64,000 bases of DNA from an uncultured Poribacteria bacterium (GTDB taxonomy: Bacteria > Poribacteria > WGA-4E > WGA-3G), in the NCBI GenBank assembly GCA_958295855.1, contig OY282383.1:2522481-2586480 (forward strand), given 5' to 3'. The number at the start of each line of letters is the position of its first letter. Position 1 is the stretch's first letter. The translations under genes were made by a program, and so were the position numbers. The notes under the pieces were generated by a model. It searched no databases and had not been told where the DNA came from. It was given only the letters and a program-made list of their open reading frames with translations. Below are positions 8,728 through 17,801 of the stretch, piece by piece.

Positions 8728-9585
8728 TTATTCATACGCATACGCGCGGTGCTGAATCCGCAGATCGAAATTATCCACTGCATCCCACGTTGGCATGTCT
8801 GGTGGCACCTCGTAAGCAAACTGCTCTGTATCCGACGGATAGGGATTCGTGCGCCGTTTGTGGAGGGCGCGTTGATAGAGCTTACACCTTTCTGTGAGGA
8901 ATTCGGTTTGCCACCATTTATACCGCGCGTTCCATCCCGGTGTCCGCTGATCGAAGTAGATGACCCGGCGGAGCGTATCGCTTGTGTTGATTTTACTGCC
9001 GTGCAAGACCTTGGTATGGTGAAGCAGGATATCCCCCGGTTCCACCTCTGCTGGGACTGCGTCCTCACGTTCAAAATTGACTGCGCCCTTATCAATAATC
9101 TCCTGCGCCTCTTCAATCCCCCAGAGATGGCTTTTCGGGATTACCCAGACACACCCGTTATCAACTGTGGAGGCATCTACGTATATATCAATGTTGAAGA
9201 TCGGGTGATTCTCACGGATGGCGTTGCCGTCTCGGTGCCATCGCACAGACGAGCCGTGTTTCGGCAGTTTGAAAACGAGGGATTCATAGCAGGGTATAAA
9301 ATCGGGGCCGACTATCCGTTGGAGTAGATCCCCGATGAACGGATGGCCTAGCAGCCGCAGTGAGAATTCGTTTGGATGGGAGTGCAGGTAAGTGAGATAG
9401 TAAGGAATCCCCTCCGGGCCACGGTTGCACCATGCATCCGCCGGGCCGCCTGCCAAAATCTCATCAATGAGCCGCTGGCTTTCGCGTTGGACAACGGCGA
9501 GTTCATCCGGTTGGATGACATGTTTCAGAATGAGGTATCCGTTGTCGTTGAAGAATTGAATTTCATTGTCAGTAATTTTTTGCAT
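8728..9585 (-). CDS. Phytanoyl-CoA dioxygenase (PhyH) family protein
   Basis: 285 residues, the usual length. Fe(II)/2-oxoglutarate oxygenase ligands are visible: H-x-D in W-H-R-D-G-N and the distal His in L-H-H-T-K-V-L-H-G-S; the start (F-F-N-D-N-G-Y-L-I-L) is the classic PhyH opening. It hydroxylates an unknown small molecule. Its start overlaps the end of the kinase-like gene by 17 bases, and the SDR gene follows, so the three form an operon. The stop codon is followed by a dispersed repeat. Confidence 0.9.
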   Translation of the reverse strand: MQKITDNEIQFFNDNGYLILKHVIQPDELAVVQRESQRLIDEILAGGPADAWCNRGPEGIPYYLTYLHSHPNEFSLRLLGHPFIGDLLQRIVGPDFIPCYESLVFKLPKHGSSVRWHRDGNAIRENHPIFNIDIYVDASTVDNGCVWVIPKSHLWGIEEAQEIIDKGAVNFEREDAVPAEVEPGDILLHHTKVLHGSKINTSDTLRRVIYFDQRTPGWNARYKWWQTEFLTERCKLYQRALHKRRTNPYPSDTEQFAYEVPPDMPTWDAVDNFDLRIQHRAYAYE

Positions 9586-10456
9586 AATCGTTTTTACCTA
9601 GTGACAGCACACAGCGTGTGCCTACTACTTTGTCAGTTTGCTCGTAGCAATCGCTCGCGGCGTGCCACGCCGAAACGAATTCTTGGACAGATTGGTATCT
9701 CAAACACTTGTCTGTGTTCGTTGCCTTTTTCGCAACTTGCCACATCGCCTCGCTCCCTTTCCAGTCATCTCGTGAATCACTGCTGTTGGCAAGCAACACG
9801 AACGCTGTCCGCCCTAACATAAAGACGTTTGTCCTTTCGTCGATGCGCTCGCCTTTCTGAAACTCCTCCGGTGCCATGAATCGACGTGAGCCGCACAATC
9901 GCCCCCGGTCGTTTATGAAGGGAGCAGGATGGTAGTGATCGAAATCGTATAGGTGTATCTGCTTTTTCTCAAAGTCGTAAATAATGCAGCCGTCGTAAAA
10001 ATCTTCAGCGATGAAGCCCCTTTTTTCGATAACGATATGGACATCGTAGATAACGTTGAGTGCTGCAATGATTTCAGCCGCTGGCAGTGCACAAAACCTA
10101 TCACGCGGATGTATCTCGCCGGGGCTAAGTGCCCTTTCAGGACGTAACCCCTCACCATTTACCCAGTCGTAGACTAATGTAAATCCATCTGGGGTATCGA
10201 AAGCGTTATGCAACCGAGGAAGTGCCTCGTGCTGGATAGCGGCGTGAAAACGAACGGCTTGCTTAAGCCACGTGATGGCTTGTGGTGTGCTGCCGTGTTT
10301 GACGAACCAACGTTGGCTATTCACCACTGCCCGGAATGATTGACATCTTGAGTCATGCTCCGGAAACCGAAACGTAATTGTGCCGATTTGCTTCAGGTAT
10401 GCTTCGATGTCTGTATCAATTTCTGCAATATCCAGAAGTGGGTGCCGAGTGGCCAT
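9569..10456 (-). CDS. Protein-kinase-like protein with altered catalytic loop
   Basis: 295 residues from ATG 10456, which has GAGGA at eight bases; the upstream frame extension lacks a ribosome site. Kinase-fold landmarks are the hinge-like Y-D-W-V-N-G-E-G-L, a catalytic-loop equivalent A-E-D-F-Y-D-G, a metal-binding D-F-D in place of DFG, and M-A-P-E-E with D-E-R-T-N-V-F-M-L-G matching the APE and following helix. The HRD and the catalytic-loop Asn are not in their usual form and there is no glycine-rich loop, so it may be a small-molecule or pseudo-kinase. It is the first gene of the set with the dioxygenase and SDR. Confidence 0.65.
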   Translation of the reverse strand: MATRHPLLDIAEIDTDIEAYLKQIGTITFRFPEHDSRCQSFRAVVNSQRWFVKHGSTPQAITWLKQAVRFHAAIQHEALPRLHNAFDTPDGFTLVYDWVNGEGLRPERALSPGEIHPRDRFCALPAAEIIAALNVIYDVHIVIEKRGFIAEDFYDGCIIYDFEKKQIHLYDFDHYHPAPFINDRGRLCGSRRFMAPEEFQKGERIDERTNVFMLGRTAFVLLANSSDSRDDWKGSEAMWQVAKKATNTDKCLRYQSVQEFVSAWHAASDCYEQTDKVVGTRCVLSLGKNDYAKNY

Positions 10457-10617
10457 TTCATTTATCCTCAGGCTGGCACTTCTAACAGCAAGTTTTGGAA
10501 ACCTGCGAGGTGTGCCAAAGAGTTGTTTCTTAACCGTTTTGCGTGGGTTTTGTAGGGTTGAGATAATAGTATACACCAAAACAAGAAAAAAGTCACGTTT
10601 TTCATTTTATGTAACGC

Positions 10618-10646
10618 TTGCAACGATGCAGAAAATAGTATACTAT
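10618..10646 (+). promoter_or_regulatory. Promoter of the HIT gene, inside an inverted repeat
   Basis: TTGCAA, 17 bases, TACTAT. The -10 sits between the arms of a seven-base inverted repeat (cgatgca at 10624-10630 and tgcatcg at 10650-10656), which could be an operator. Confidence 0.5.
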
Positions 10647-10688
10647 ATATGCATCGAAGGTTAATCTCTTTTCAAAAGGAACTGCTTT

Positions 10689-11198
10689 ATGCGGCAAAAC
10701 CTCTTTGTACCAAACAAAATGCCTTATGCCAAAGGAAAAAACAGGCCAGATGTAACGTGTATCCTGTGTGCGATTGTTGAAAAAGATGAGAAAGTTGAAC
10801 GCCTTGAAGTACATCGAACTGAACTGTTTACGATTTCTCTCAATCTCTATCCGTATAGCCCTGGGCACCTCTTAATCTTTCCGAATCGCCATGTACTTGA
10901 TGTGCGGGAATTAACATCCGAAGAGGTCCTGCACCTTCACGAGCTCCAATGCCTCTGTTTTGAGGTGCTGACGCATGCATATCAACCGCGTGGGTACAAC
11001 GTCGGCTATAACATGGGGGAAGCCTCCGGTGCAAGCATTCCACATCTACATCTCCACGTTGTCCCCCGCTACCCGCGCGAATTAGGGTTTATAGATGTTA
11101 TCGGCGGCGCGAGAATCATTATTGAAGATCCGAACGCGACACAAGAAAAACTGCTACAGGTATTTCAGCAGTTCACAACTGGCAACCAGTGCCGCTAA
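10689..11198 (+). CDS. HIT-family nucleotide hydrolase/transferase
   Basis: 169 residues. The histidine triad reads H-L-H-L-H-V-V near residue 119, preceded by the conserved N-x-G region (N-V-G-Y-N-M-G). The N-terminal C-I-L-C pair belongs to the zinc-site found in one branch of the family related to AP4A phosphorylase. It hydrolyses or phosphorolyses a nucleotide phosphoramidate or dinucleoside polyphosphate in the cytoplasm; the exact substrate is not set by sequence. It is transcribed divergently from the kinase-like gene and is a single-gene unit. Confidence 0.9.
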   Translation: MRQNLFVPNKMPYAKGKNRPDVTCILCAIVEKDEKVERLEVHRTELFTISLNLYPYSPGHLLIFPNRHVLDVRELTSEEVLHLHELQCLCFEVLTHAYQPRGYNVGYNMGEASGASIPHLHLHVVPRYPRELGFIDVIGGARIIIEDPNATQEKLLQVFQQFTTGNQCR

Positions 11199-11211
11199 AC
11201 CTGCAAGCCCT

Positions 11212-12384
11212 TCAATGTGTTAGTGTGGCACCTTCAGGGCGGGGTGCCGCCGGTCGGATAGGCGTTTTCTGGTAAGAGCGATATGCAAGTTCCGCCAAGT
11301 GTGGCGTTTCAAGTCGGATATACCCTTCAGCCCGCGAGTGCATGATTGCATCGAGAATGCCGGTTGTCAGCAACGTACGTTCCACAGGATATTGTGGCGC
11401 GCCTGTCACGAACATCTCCTCAATGTTGAGACTCAAATAGCTAAAATGGGCATGCGGCGGTCCGTTTTGTAGATAAAACTCGGTAGCATAGACAGTGTCG
11501 CCCTCTTTGCCTGCATACGCGAAATCCGTGACGTAGCCGTTCAACATCAGCACTGTAGAACGGAAGCCGTCCCGATGTTCCATCAGGAACGCTGTGGGGT
11601 TTGGACAGCCTTCCACAAGAGTGCTGTCCTGTCGGTTTTCGATCTGCGCACATGCCGCTTCCGCTAATGCCGGCGACCAGTGCCCTGCTTCGCCTGCTTC
11701 CCAGACTGCTTCTTCCGCTAAGCATTGAACCGCTACGACACCCGACTCACCGCCTCGTCTGCGTTCGCTCATACACTGCAACGTCTCAAGGGCGTGAAAG
11801 CCGTACGACTCTACGCCGCCGTAGCCTATGCCGACAGCCGAGTCCAACGGGGTATCAAGCGGGTGTTCTAAAAAGGGTTTCCGCCAACAGAGTGGTAGTG
11901 AGGAGCCTGCCATGAACGGTACATCAAGTGCTTTAGCCCGTGCGTACATCCAGTTCGCGTCGTCCCAGTTATAGGCGAGGTGTTTATCGCAGAACACAGG
12001 TACGGAGCTGCCGCTTGATGCAAACACACCGCAAATCTGCTCGAACATATAGCGACGCGGATACATGTGTTGCCCCAACTCGTTGTGTGGGTAGTCGCCA
12101 TGTTCCCCGATAAGTAGCACGCCATCAACAGCCAGTTCGTCCCCGCCGAGCGTCAACGCCTGCCGAATGCTCGGGTATATCGGAACCTTGTGTGCTGCTG
12201 CCAAGCTGACACCGATGTCTCGCGAGTCCACCTGCTCCAGATAGATGGATACCAAGTCCACGCGAGGCATCCGATGGCCTTCATCTGTCGGGAAGCCCTT
12301 CATATATTTGGTGGCAATTACGTCTGCGTGAGAGTGTGGAAAATAGGTGGTAATGATTGCAGCAATTTTCTTCCGGTTTTCCAT
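11212..12384 (-). CDS. Unrecognised conserved-looking protein following argB
   Basis: 390 residues from ATG 12384 (AGAGG at eight bases). No signal peptide or membrane segment. The N-terminal half is predicted alpha/beta, with I-I-T-T-Y-F-P-H-S-H-A-D near the start, then L-I-G-E-H-G-D-Y-P-H and V-F-C-D-K-H-L; several His, Asp and Glu in these could be metal ligands. I do not recognise a characterised family, and resemblance to Gfo/Idh-associated proteins of planctomycete-like genomes is only an impression. It starts 16 bases after the argB stop and is almost certainly co-transcribed. Confidence 0.6.
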   Translation of the reverse strand: MENRKKIAAIITTYFPHSHADVIATKYMKGFPTDEGHRMPRVDLVSIYLEQVDSRDIGVSLAAAHKVPIYPSIRQALTLGGDELAVDGVLLIGEHGDYPHNELGQHMYPRRYMFEQICGVFASSGSSVPVFCDKHLAYNWDDANWMYARAKALDVPFMAGSSLPLCWRKPFLEHPLDTPLDSAVGIGYGGVESYGFHALETLQCMSERRRGGESGVVAVQCLAEEAVWEAGEAGHWSPALAEAACAQIENRQDSTLVEGCPNPTAFLMEHRDGFRSTVLMLNGYVTDFAYAGKEGDTVYATEFYLQNGPPHAHFSYLSLNIEEMFVTGAPQYPVERTLLTTGILDAIMHSRAEGYIRLETPHLAELAYRSYQKTPIRPAAPRPEGATLTH

Positions 12385-12400
12385 GTGTGTTGCCTCTCGT

Positions 12401-13276
12401 TTACCTGACAATTTCGGTACCGACCCCGCCCTCTGTGAACACTTCAAGCAGCAGCGAATGCGGAATCCTTCCATCAATAATATGTGTCTTATACACACCG
12501 CCGATGAGGGCTGTTGTGCATGCTTCTACCTTGGGAAGCATCCCCCCAGCGATACAACCCTCTTGGGTTAATGGGTCAATTTCTTTCAAATGGATAGTTG
12601 GAAGCAACGACGAGGCATCTGACACATCTCGGAGGATCCCCCGCGTATCAGTTAACACAATCAACTTCTCCGCTTGGAGTGCGGAGGCGATCTCGCCTGC
12701 CATTGTATCCGCATTAATGTTATAGGTTTGCCCATCAACACCAACGCCTATCGGGGCGATAACAGGGATATACCCCGCTTTGTCAAGCGTAATAATCGGC
12801 TCCGTGTTCACCCCGATAATCTTCCCCACAAATCCCAAGTCAAGCGTGATTTGCTGCCCGTTTTCATCGATGACCTGGGCATCCTGTTTCTCTGCGACAA
12901 TTAGGTTCGCGTCTTTTCCAGACATCCCTATCGATTTTCCGCCATGTTGGTTGATACGCGACACAATACCTTTGTTGATTGAGCCCAGCACCATCTCTAC
13001 GATCTCCATGGTCTCGGCATCGGTTACGCGCAACCCTCGCACAAATTCTGCCTCTTTCCCTACCTTGTCCATCCACGTGCTGATGCGCGGCCCACCGCCA
13101 TGCACAACGATCGGGCGCATCCCCACATATTTCATCAAAACGATGTCTTCCATAACCGAGTGGATGAGAGCCTCCTCTTCCATTGCGGCACCACCATATT
13201 TGATGACAATCCGCCGGTCATAAAAGCTGCGGATATAAGGTAAGGCTTCAATAAGAACATCGGCAGTTCTATCCAT
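12401..13276 (-). CDS. argB: Acetylglutamate kinase
   Basis: 291 residues. Phosphorylates N-acetylglutamate in arginine synthesis. Visible motifs: V-I-K-Y-G-G-A-A at the phosphate site, V-V-H-G-G-G-P binding substrate, and G-G-M-L-P-K near the C-terminus. The start ATG 13276 gives the normal length; upstream AAGGA is about 14 bases away, so initiation may be weak. Promoter lies about 45 bases upstream. No other arg genes are adjacent; the next gene in the transcript is an unrecognised protein. Confidence 0.95.
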   Translation of the reverse strand: MDRTADVLIEALPYIRSFYDRRIVIKYGGAAMEEEALIHSVMEDIVLMKYVGMRPIVVHGGGPRISTWMDKVGKEAEFVRGLRVTDAETMEIVEMVLGSINKGIVSRINQHGGKSIGMSGKDANLIVAEKQDAQVIDENGQQITLDLGFVGKIIGVNTEPIITLDKAGYIPVIAPIGVGVDGQTYNINADTMAGEIASALQAEKLIVLTDTRGILRDVSDASSLLPTIHLKEIDPLTQEGCIAGGMLPKVEACTTALIGGVYKTHIIDGRIPHSLLLEVFTEGGVGTEIVR

Positions 13277-13318
13277 GTTATTCTGTTCTGTCCTTCCCAA
13301 AATGTGTATTGTCCCTAT

Positions 13319-13347
13319 ATTATACGAAAAAGCGATTGACATAGCAA
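13319..13347 (-). promoter_or_regulatory. argB promoter
   Basis: Minus strand: TTGCTA, 17 bases, TATAAT. Its -35 box directly abuts the -35 box of the divergent promoter at 13336-13341. Confidence 0.65.
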
Positions 13348-13364
13348 GCAAAATGTTGCATAAT
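13336..13364 (+). promoter_or_regulatory. Alcohol dehydrogenase promoter
   Basis: TTGACA, 17 bases, CATAAT. It lies 34 bases upstream of the ATG and overlaps the argB promoter, so polymerases should compete. Confidence 0.7.
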
Positions 13365-13397
13365 TCAGAAAATTCCGTTAGTGGCGAGGAGCATAAA

Positions 13398-14510
13398 ATG
13401 TCAGAAGATATACAGGAATTCGCACAAATTGCCCGATTTCACGGCATAAACACCCCTTTTGAGATTTCCGAAGTGCCTGTGACGACTACGAAAGATACCG
13501 TGCTGATACGTGTCGGCTTAGCAACTATCTGTGGTTCCGACCTCCATACTGTATCGGGGCGACGCGGCGCTGAAGTCCCGTGTGGGCTTGGGCATGAAAT
13601 TGTCGGCACCGTCGCTGCACCCACCCACCTCTGTTCTGCCGAGGGAAAACCGCTACACGAAGGCGATAGAATTACATGGAGCCTCACTGCCTCTTGTGGC
13701 GCGTGTCACTATTGTGTCAACAGGAAACTCCCACAGAAATGCGAGACACTATTCAAATATGGCCACGCGCGGAGTGAAGGTATCGGTACCTTGTCTGGTG
13801 GTTTCGCAACGCATATCCTGCTTCGCCCAGGGACAGCTATCTATCACATTCCTGATGCAATCAAAGATGAAGAAGCAGTGCCTATTAACTGCGCGCTTGC
13901 AACTGTGCTAAATGGCTTGGAAACTATCGGTACGCATCCTGGGGAGACAGCGGTTATCCACGGTGCTGGCACGTTAGGCATCTATGCTGCATGCTATTTG
14001 CGCGAGCAGGGCTACGACATTGTTGCTGTTGTCGATCTGAACGCAGCCCGTTTGGAGATTGCCAAACGTTTTGGTGCGACACACACCTTTAACCCAGATA
14101 CCACATCCATGGCGGCTATTGACGCAACGTTAAAAAAACTGACCGGCGGGCGAGGTATAGAGCTTGCTGTTGAAGTCAGTGGTGCAACGTCGGCACTGCC
14201 CAGTCTCATCGAGTCGTTAGCAATCGGTGGACGATGTTTAACGCTCGGCTATGTCTATCCACATGCCAATGTTTCCCTTAATGCCCACCAACTTGTTACA
14301 AAATGTGTGACGCTCCGAGGCGTTCACAACTATCATCCGACTGTGCTGAGGGCTGCCCTCCGTTTTATAGAAAACAACCGAACGCGCTATCCGTTCGCAT
14401 CACTCATTGGAGAGACGTATCCGTTAGCTGATATCGACACCGCTTTTGCACATGCACTGCGGCAAGACGCGCTCCGCGTCGCAATCAACCCAACATGGCA
14501 TTCGGTGTGA
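13398..14510 (+). CDS. Zinc-dependent medium-chain alcohol dehydrogenase
   Basis: 370 residues from ATG 13398 (GAGGAG at seven bases). Catalytic zinc ligands are C-G-S-D-L-H and G-H-E; the structural zinc site is the four Cys pattern C-G-A-C-H-Y-C and a later C; NAD(P) binding shows G-A-G-T-L-G. The C-G-S-D-L-H-T with G-R-R sequence resembles the proposed phosphonate-catabolism dehydrogenase group (HpnZ), but no phosphonate genes are nearby, so substrate is unknown. It is the last ordinary gene before the accessory island. Confidence 0.88.
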   Translation: MSEDIQEFAQIARFHGINTPFEISEVPVTTTKDTVLIRVGLATICGSDLHTVSGRRGAEVPCGLGHEIVGTVAAPTHLCSAEGKPLHEGDRITWSLTASCGACHYCVNRKLPQKCETLFKYGHARSEGIGTLSGGFATHILLRPGTAIYHIPDAIKDEEAVPINCALATVLNGLETIGTHPGETAVIHGAGTLGIYAACYLREQGYDIVAVVDLNAARLEIAKRFGATHTFNPDTTSMAAIDATLKKLTGGRGIELAVEVSGATSALPSLIESLAIGGRCLTLGYVYPHANVSLNAHQLVTKCVTLRGVHNYHPTVLRAALRFIENNRTRYPFASLIGETYPLADIDTAFAHALRQDALRVAINPTWHSV

Positions 14511-14522
14511 ATTTCCGTGCAT

Positions 14523-14551
14523 TTGACAAAATGGCCGTTGTGGAGTACAAT
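14523..14551 (+). promoter_or_regulatory. Promoter of the PLD-helicase gene
   Basis: TTGACA, 17 bases, TACAAT; 32 bases before the ATG, with GAGG as ribosome site. Confidence 0.7.
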
Positions 14552-14583
14552 GGCGAAAAAATCACGGAAAGATTTGAGGTAAA

Positions 14584-17500
14584 ATGCAAATTCCTACCCT
14601 CATCGACAATGTAAATGGCAATACTCTCCGCAAAACGCTCGAAACGCTGCTATTGCAAAGCGTCAGTTTAGAGATAGCGACCGGGACGTTTGAAATCGGC
14701 GCGTTTCTGTCTCTCGGAGAGACGTGGCAACACTTAGATGGAATCCGCCTCCTAATGGGGGACGAGACAACGCGGCGTACGAAAGCACACCTCATCAGCG
14801 CGCTGCAAGAAACCACCGATGAAAATATTGAATCCGTAAAAGAGCAGGACGACACCCTCCACGGGCTTGCCGCTGTCCGCGATGCTATTCACCGCGGGAA
14901 AATTACGATTCGCGTGTATGACAAAGCCAAATTCCACGCCAAACTCAACTTGATGCGCGCCCAAGATTCAAGTCCGGTGGACTTCGCTACCGTCGGGAGT
15001 TCCAACTTCACCGGCCCAGGGCTCACCCAAAACGTTGAGTTAAATTCTTTCATCACAGATGCCACACATATTGACAAACTCCGCGATTGGTACGATGCCC
15101 GTTGGGAGGAGGCTTCTGAAGTCAAAGCGGAGCTGCTTCGCACCATTAACCGGCACCTTAAGGAGTACCCCCCGTTTACTGTCTATGCGAGAGCACTTCA
15201 TGCCTACTTTGAGGGGCGCGAAAAACCTGCCGATGAATGGGAAGAAAACGAATCGGTGATTTACCGCACACTGTCGCGGTACCAGAAAGACGGTTACCAC
15301 GCCGCGCGCCAGATAGCGGAGACATGGAATGGCGCGCTCATCTGCGACGGTGTGGGGAGTGGTAAAACGTACATCGGTTTAATGTTGCTTGAACGCTATC
15401 TCAGGGAGAACAAACGCGTCTTGCTTATCACCCCGAAGTCGGTTGCGGAAAGTGTTTGGAACAGCCGGGTCGAGCGCCTACTCCGATCGAAGTATGGCCG
15501 CCTACTCCACGGACACTATGATATTAAGTTCCATACCGACCTCGGGCGCCGAGGCGGCATCGCCGAAGACGATCTGACGTACTTTCGGGAACACATAGAC
15601 GTTATTATTATAGACGAAGCACACCATTTTCGGAATCCGAGCTCCAACCGCGGTCGGCTTTTGATGGAACTTGCCAAAGACAAGAATGTCTTTCTCCTCA
15701 CCGCCACGCCAATCAATAACAGCCTCGACGATATTTATCATCTGATTAACTATTTCGCGCAGAACGACAGGCGGCACTTCGCCAGCATCGGCATGCATGA
15801 TTTCCGGCAGCACTTCCGCGACATTGAAAAACGGCTTGATGATGAAACTACCGAGCTCGCCGAACAGGCTGACGACAAAGAGCTCCTGCGCCAGGACCCG
15901 GTGCTAAAACAGGTGCTCATCCAACGCAGCCGCAAATACATCAAGGATGCCGAGACAGTAGCAGGCACACTCCGTGTGCCGAAGCCAAGTGCTATCCTCT
16001 TTCCCAAACGCATTATCCACTCCACAGTCGACTACTCACTCCGCCGAGTCTATCGAACGCTCTATAGTGAACTCCAGAGTGCTTTCGACCGGGATGTGCC
16101 GTTTCTGAATCTGGCAATCTATAATACAGTCAAGTACCACAAAAACCCAGAAAAACGGATTGAACAACGCGAAAAACAAATTATAGGGCTCATCCGGACG
16201 CTTGTACTCAAACGCTTAGAAAGTTCATGGCGAGCGTTTGAGGCAACCGTCGAGAATCTGCTCATCAAGATGGCGGAATGGCTCAAAACGTATGCCCCTG
16301 AACGCTTTGAGATGTGGGAAGGCACGAATCGGAGATGGTGGCGCGTTGTTCAGGAACACATCCGAGAACGCCTCCAAGAAGATAGAATTCTATCTCAATC
16401 CAACCCTCTCGAAGAAGAAAACGATGTCGATTCGGTCGCAACCGAAGGCGATTTGATTCCCACCGACCACGATGTGGACAGGTTGTTTGACGATGTTGTG
16501 GACGATATGAACTTCTTGACCGGTCTTCTCAGTCGAATCTATAGGCTTTTTTATGCGGATCAGCTGGCTGGCGAACCCGATACAGCGCAAGATGATAAAC
16601 TCCAGCAGCTGCTAAACCTCTTGAAAAAGCATCCGAATGAGAAGCTGCTCATTTTTACCGAATTCTGCGACACTGCCCGGTATCTCTACAAACAGCTGCA
16701 GCGCGCTGGCTTTAGGCATCTCGAGCAAATTGATAGTCGACGCAAGGTGAACCGAGAGGAAATCATAGAACGCTTTGCGCCTTGCTATAACGGAAAATCG
16801 CCGCAAAGTGTCGTGCCCGTTCAGACGCTCATCACGACGGATGTCCTCGCCGAAGGGCTTAACCTGCAAGATGCGTCCGTCATCATCAATTATGACCTGC
16901 ATTGGAATCCTGTCCGTCTCATGCAACGCATCGGTAGGTTGGACAGGCGGCTTGACGCAGACATTGAAGCACAACTCAACCGGACAGATGCCACTGTGCA
17001 TGTCTGGAATTTCCTTCCACCCGCGGAGCTTGATGACATCCTCAAGCTCCGAAAACGAGTTGATGGCAAAATCCTCCGCATCAGCCGAACCCTCGGCATC
17101 GAAGGAAAGTTCGTTTCGCCTGATGATGACGATGAGACGCTCCGCCTTTTCAACGAACGTTATGAAGGCACGGAAAGCATTGAGGAATTGATGAACCTTG
17201 AGCGGCAACGCATCTCGGAATCGTATCCTGAACTATGGCGGCAATTGCCACACCTCCCGCTGCGTCTCTTTTCCGGCAAAGACGTAACCGACGAACCGCC
17301 ACCTTTGCACAATCGCGAGGGTGAACTGATTCCACTCGCGCACACCGGTGCAATCGGTCTCTTCTGTTGTTATCAGATGCCAAACGGTGAAATTAAGTGG
17401 TACTTCTATAACGCTGCCGACGATGAAGTCTTTGATAACATTGAGGACATCTGGCCCGACATCCGATGTGATAAGGATACGCCACGCTCGACTGAAAGCG

Positions 17501-17622
17501 GCCCGGGGGGACTTGTGGATGCGCGCAAAAAAATTGAACGCCACATACGCACCTATCTTATGCGCATACAGGCATCCGTGGAAGCAAAAGCGAAACTCAT
17601 CGCATGGATGGAGGTTTCCTGA
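14584..17622 (+). CDS. PLD-nuclease/SNF2-type helicase fusion, probable defence ATPase
   Basis: 1012 residues. The first 200 residues form a phospholipase-D-like nuclease half: H-A-K at about residue 118 followed by G-S-S-N-F-T-G. A superfamily 2 helicase follows: Walker A G-V-G-S-G-K-T (about 257), D-E-A-H (344-347), L-T-A-T-P (motif III), and late motifs I-I-N-Y-D-L-H-W-N-P and Q-R-I-G-R-L-D-R (from 781), which are SNF2-like. It probably translocates on DNA and cleaves through its PLD domain. The methyltransferase 3.7 kb downstream suggests a restriction-modification-like pair. Resemblance to DISARM or Mokosh parts is partial: the other genes of those systems are missing. Confidence 0.85.
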   Translation: MQIPTLIDNVNGNTLRKTLETLLLQSVSLEIATGTFEIGAFLSLGETWQHLDGIRLLMGDETTRRTKAHLISALQETTDENIESVKEQDDTLHGLAAVRDAIHRGKITIRVYDKAKFHAKLNLMRAQDSSPVDFATVGSSNFTGPGLTQNVELNSFITDATHIDKLRDWYDARWEEASEVKAELLRTINRHLKEYPPFTVYARALHAYFEGREKPADEWEENESVIYRTLSRYQKDGYHAARQIAETWNGALICDGVGSGKTYIGLMLLERYLRENKRVLLITPKSVAESVWNSRVERLLRSKYGRLLHGHYDIKFHTDLGRRGGIAEDDLTYFREHIDVIIIDEAHHFRNPSSNRGRLLMELAKDKNVFLLTATPINNSLDDIYHLINYFAQNDRRHFASIGMHDFRQHFRDIEKRLDDETTELAEQADDKELLRQDPVLKQVLIQRSRKYIKDAETVAGTLRVPKPSAILFPKRIIHSTVDYSLRRVYRTLYSELQSAFDRDVPFLNLAIYNTVKYHKNPEKRIEQREKQIIGLIRTLVLKRLESSWRAFEATVENLLIKMAEWLKTYAPERFEMWEGTNRRWWRVVQEHIRERLQEDRILSQSNPLEEENDVDSVATEGDLIPTDHDVDRLFDDVVDDMNFLTGLLSRIYRLFYADQLAGEPDTAQDDKLQQLLNLLKKHPNEKLLIFTEFCDTARYLYKQLQRAGFRHLEQIDSRRKVNREEIIERFAPCYNGKSPQSVVPVQTLITTDVLAEGLNLQDASVIINYDLHWNPVRLMQRIGRLDRRLDADIEAQLNRTDATVHVWNFLPPAELDDILKLRKRVDGKILRISRTLGIEGKFVSPDDDDETLRLFNERYEGTESIEELMNLERQRISESYPELWRQLPHLPLRLFSGKDVTDEPPPLHNREGELIPLAHTGAIGLFCCYQMPNGEIKWYFYNAADDEVFDNIEDIWPDIRCDKDTPRSTESGPGGLVDARKKIERHIRTYLMRIQASVEAKAKLIAWMEVS

Positions 17623-17688
17623 TGTAGGGGGCTCTGTGGGAAGGGCTCTGATCTGGGAAGAGATCAAAATCCTTCCCCCGATGTCTGC

Positions 17689-17717
17689 TTGACAAAAAAT
17701 GCGTATGCTGTTAAAAT
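17689..17717 (+). promoter_or_regulatory. First array promoter
   Basis: TTGACA, 17 bases, TAAAAT, about 85 bases before copy 1. A second copy stands before copy 3. Confidence 0.8.
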
Positions 17718-17801
17718 TTAAAATAACTTAACTTTTTCAGAAACCTTCAAAAACGGTTTGAGGGATGCTTTAACCCACCTTGATACGCACCGGAGAAAAT
17801 C

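Noticed and set aside
8682..9116. N-terminal extension of the SDR protein
   Set aside because: It lies antisense-free but in a shadow frame of the dioxygenase gene, with no family similarity, while ATG 8681 has a good ribosome site.
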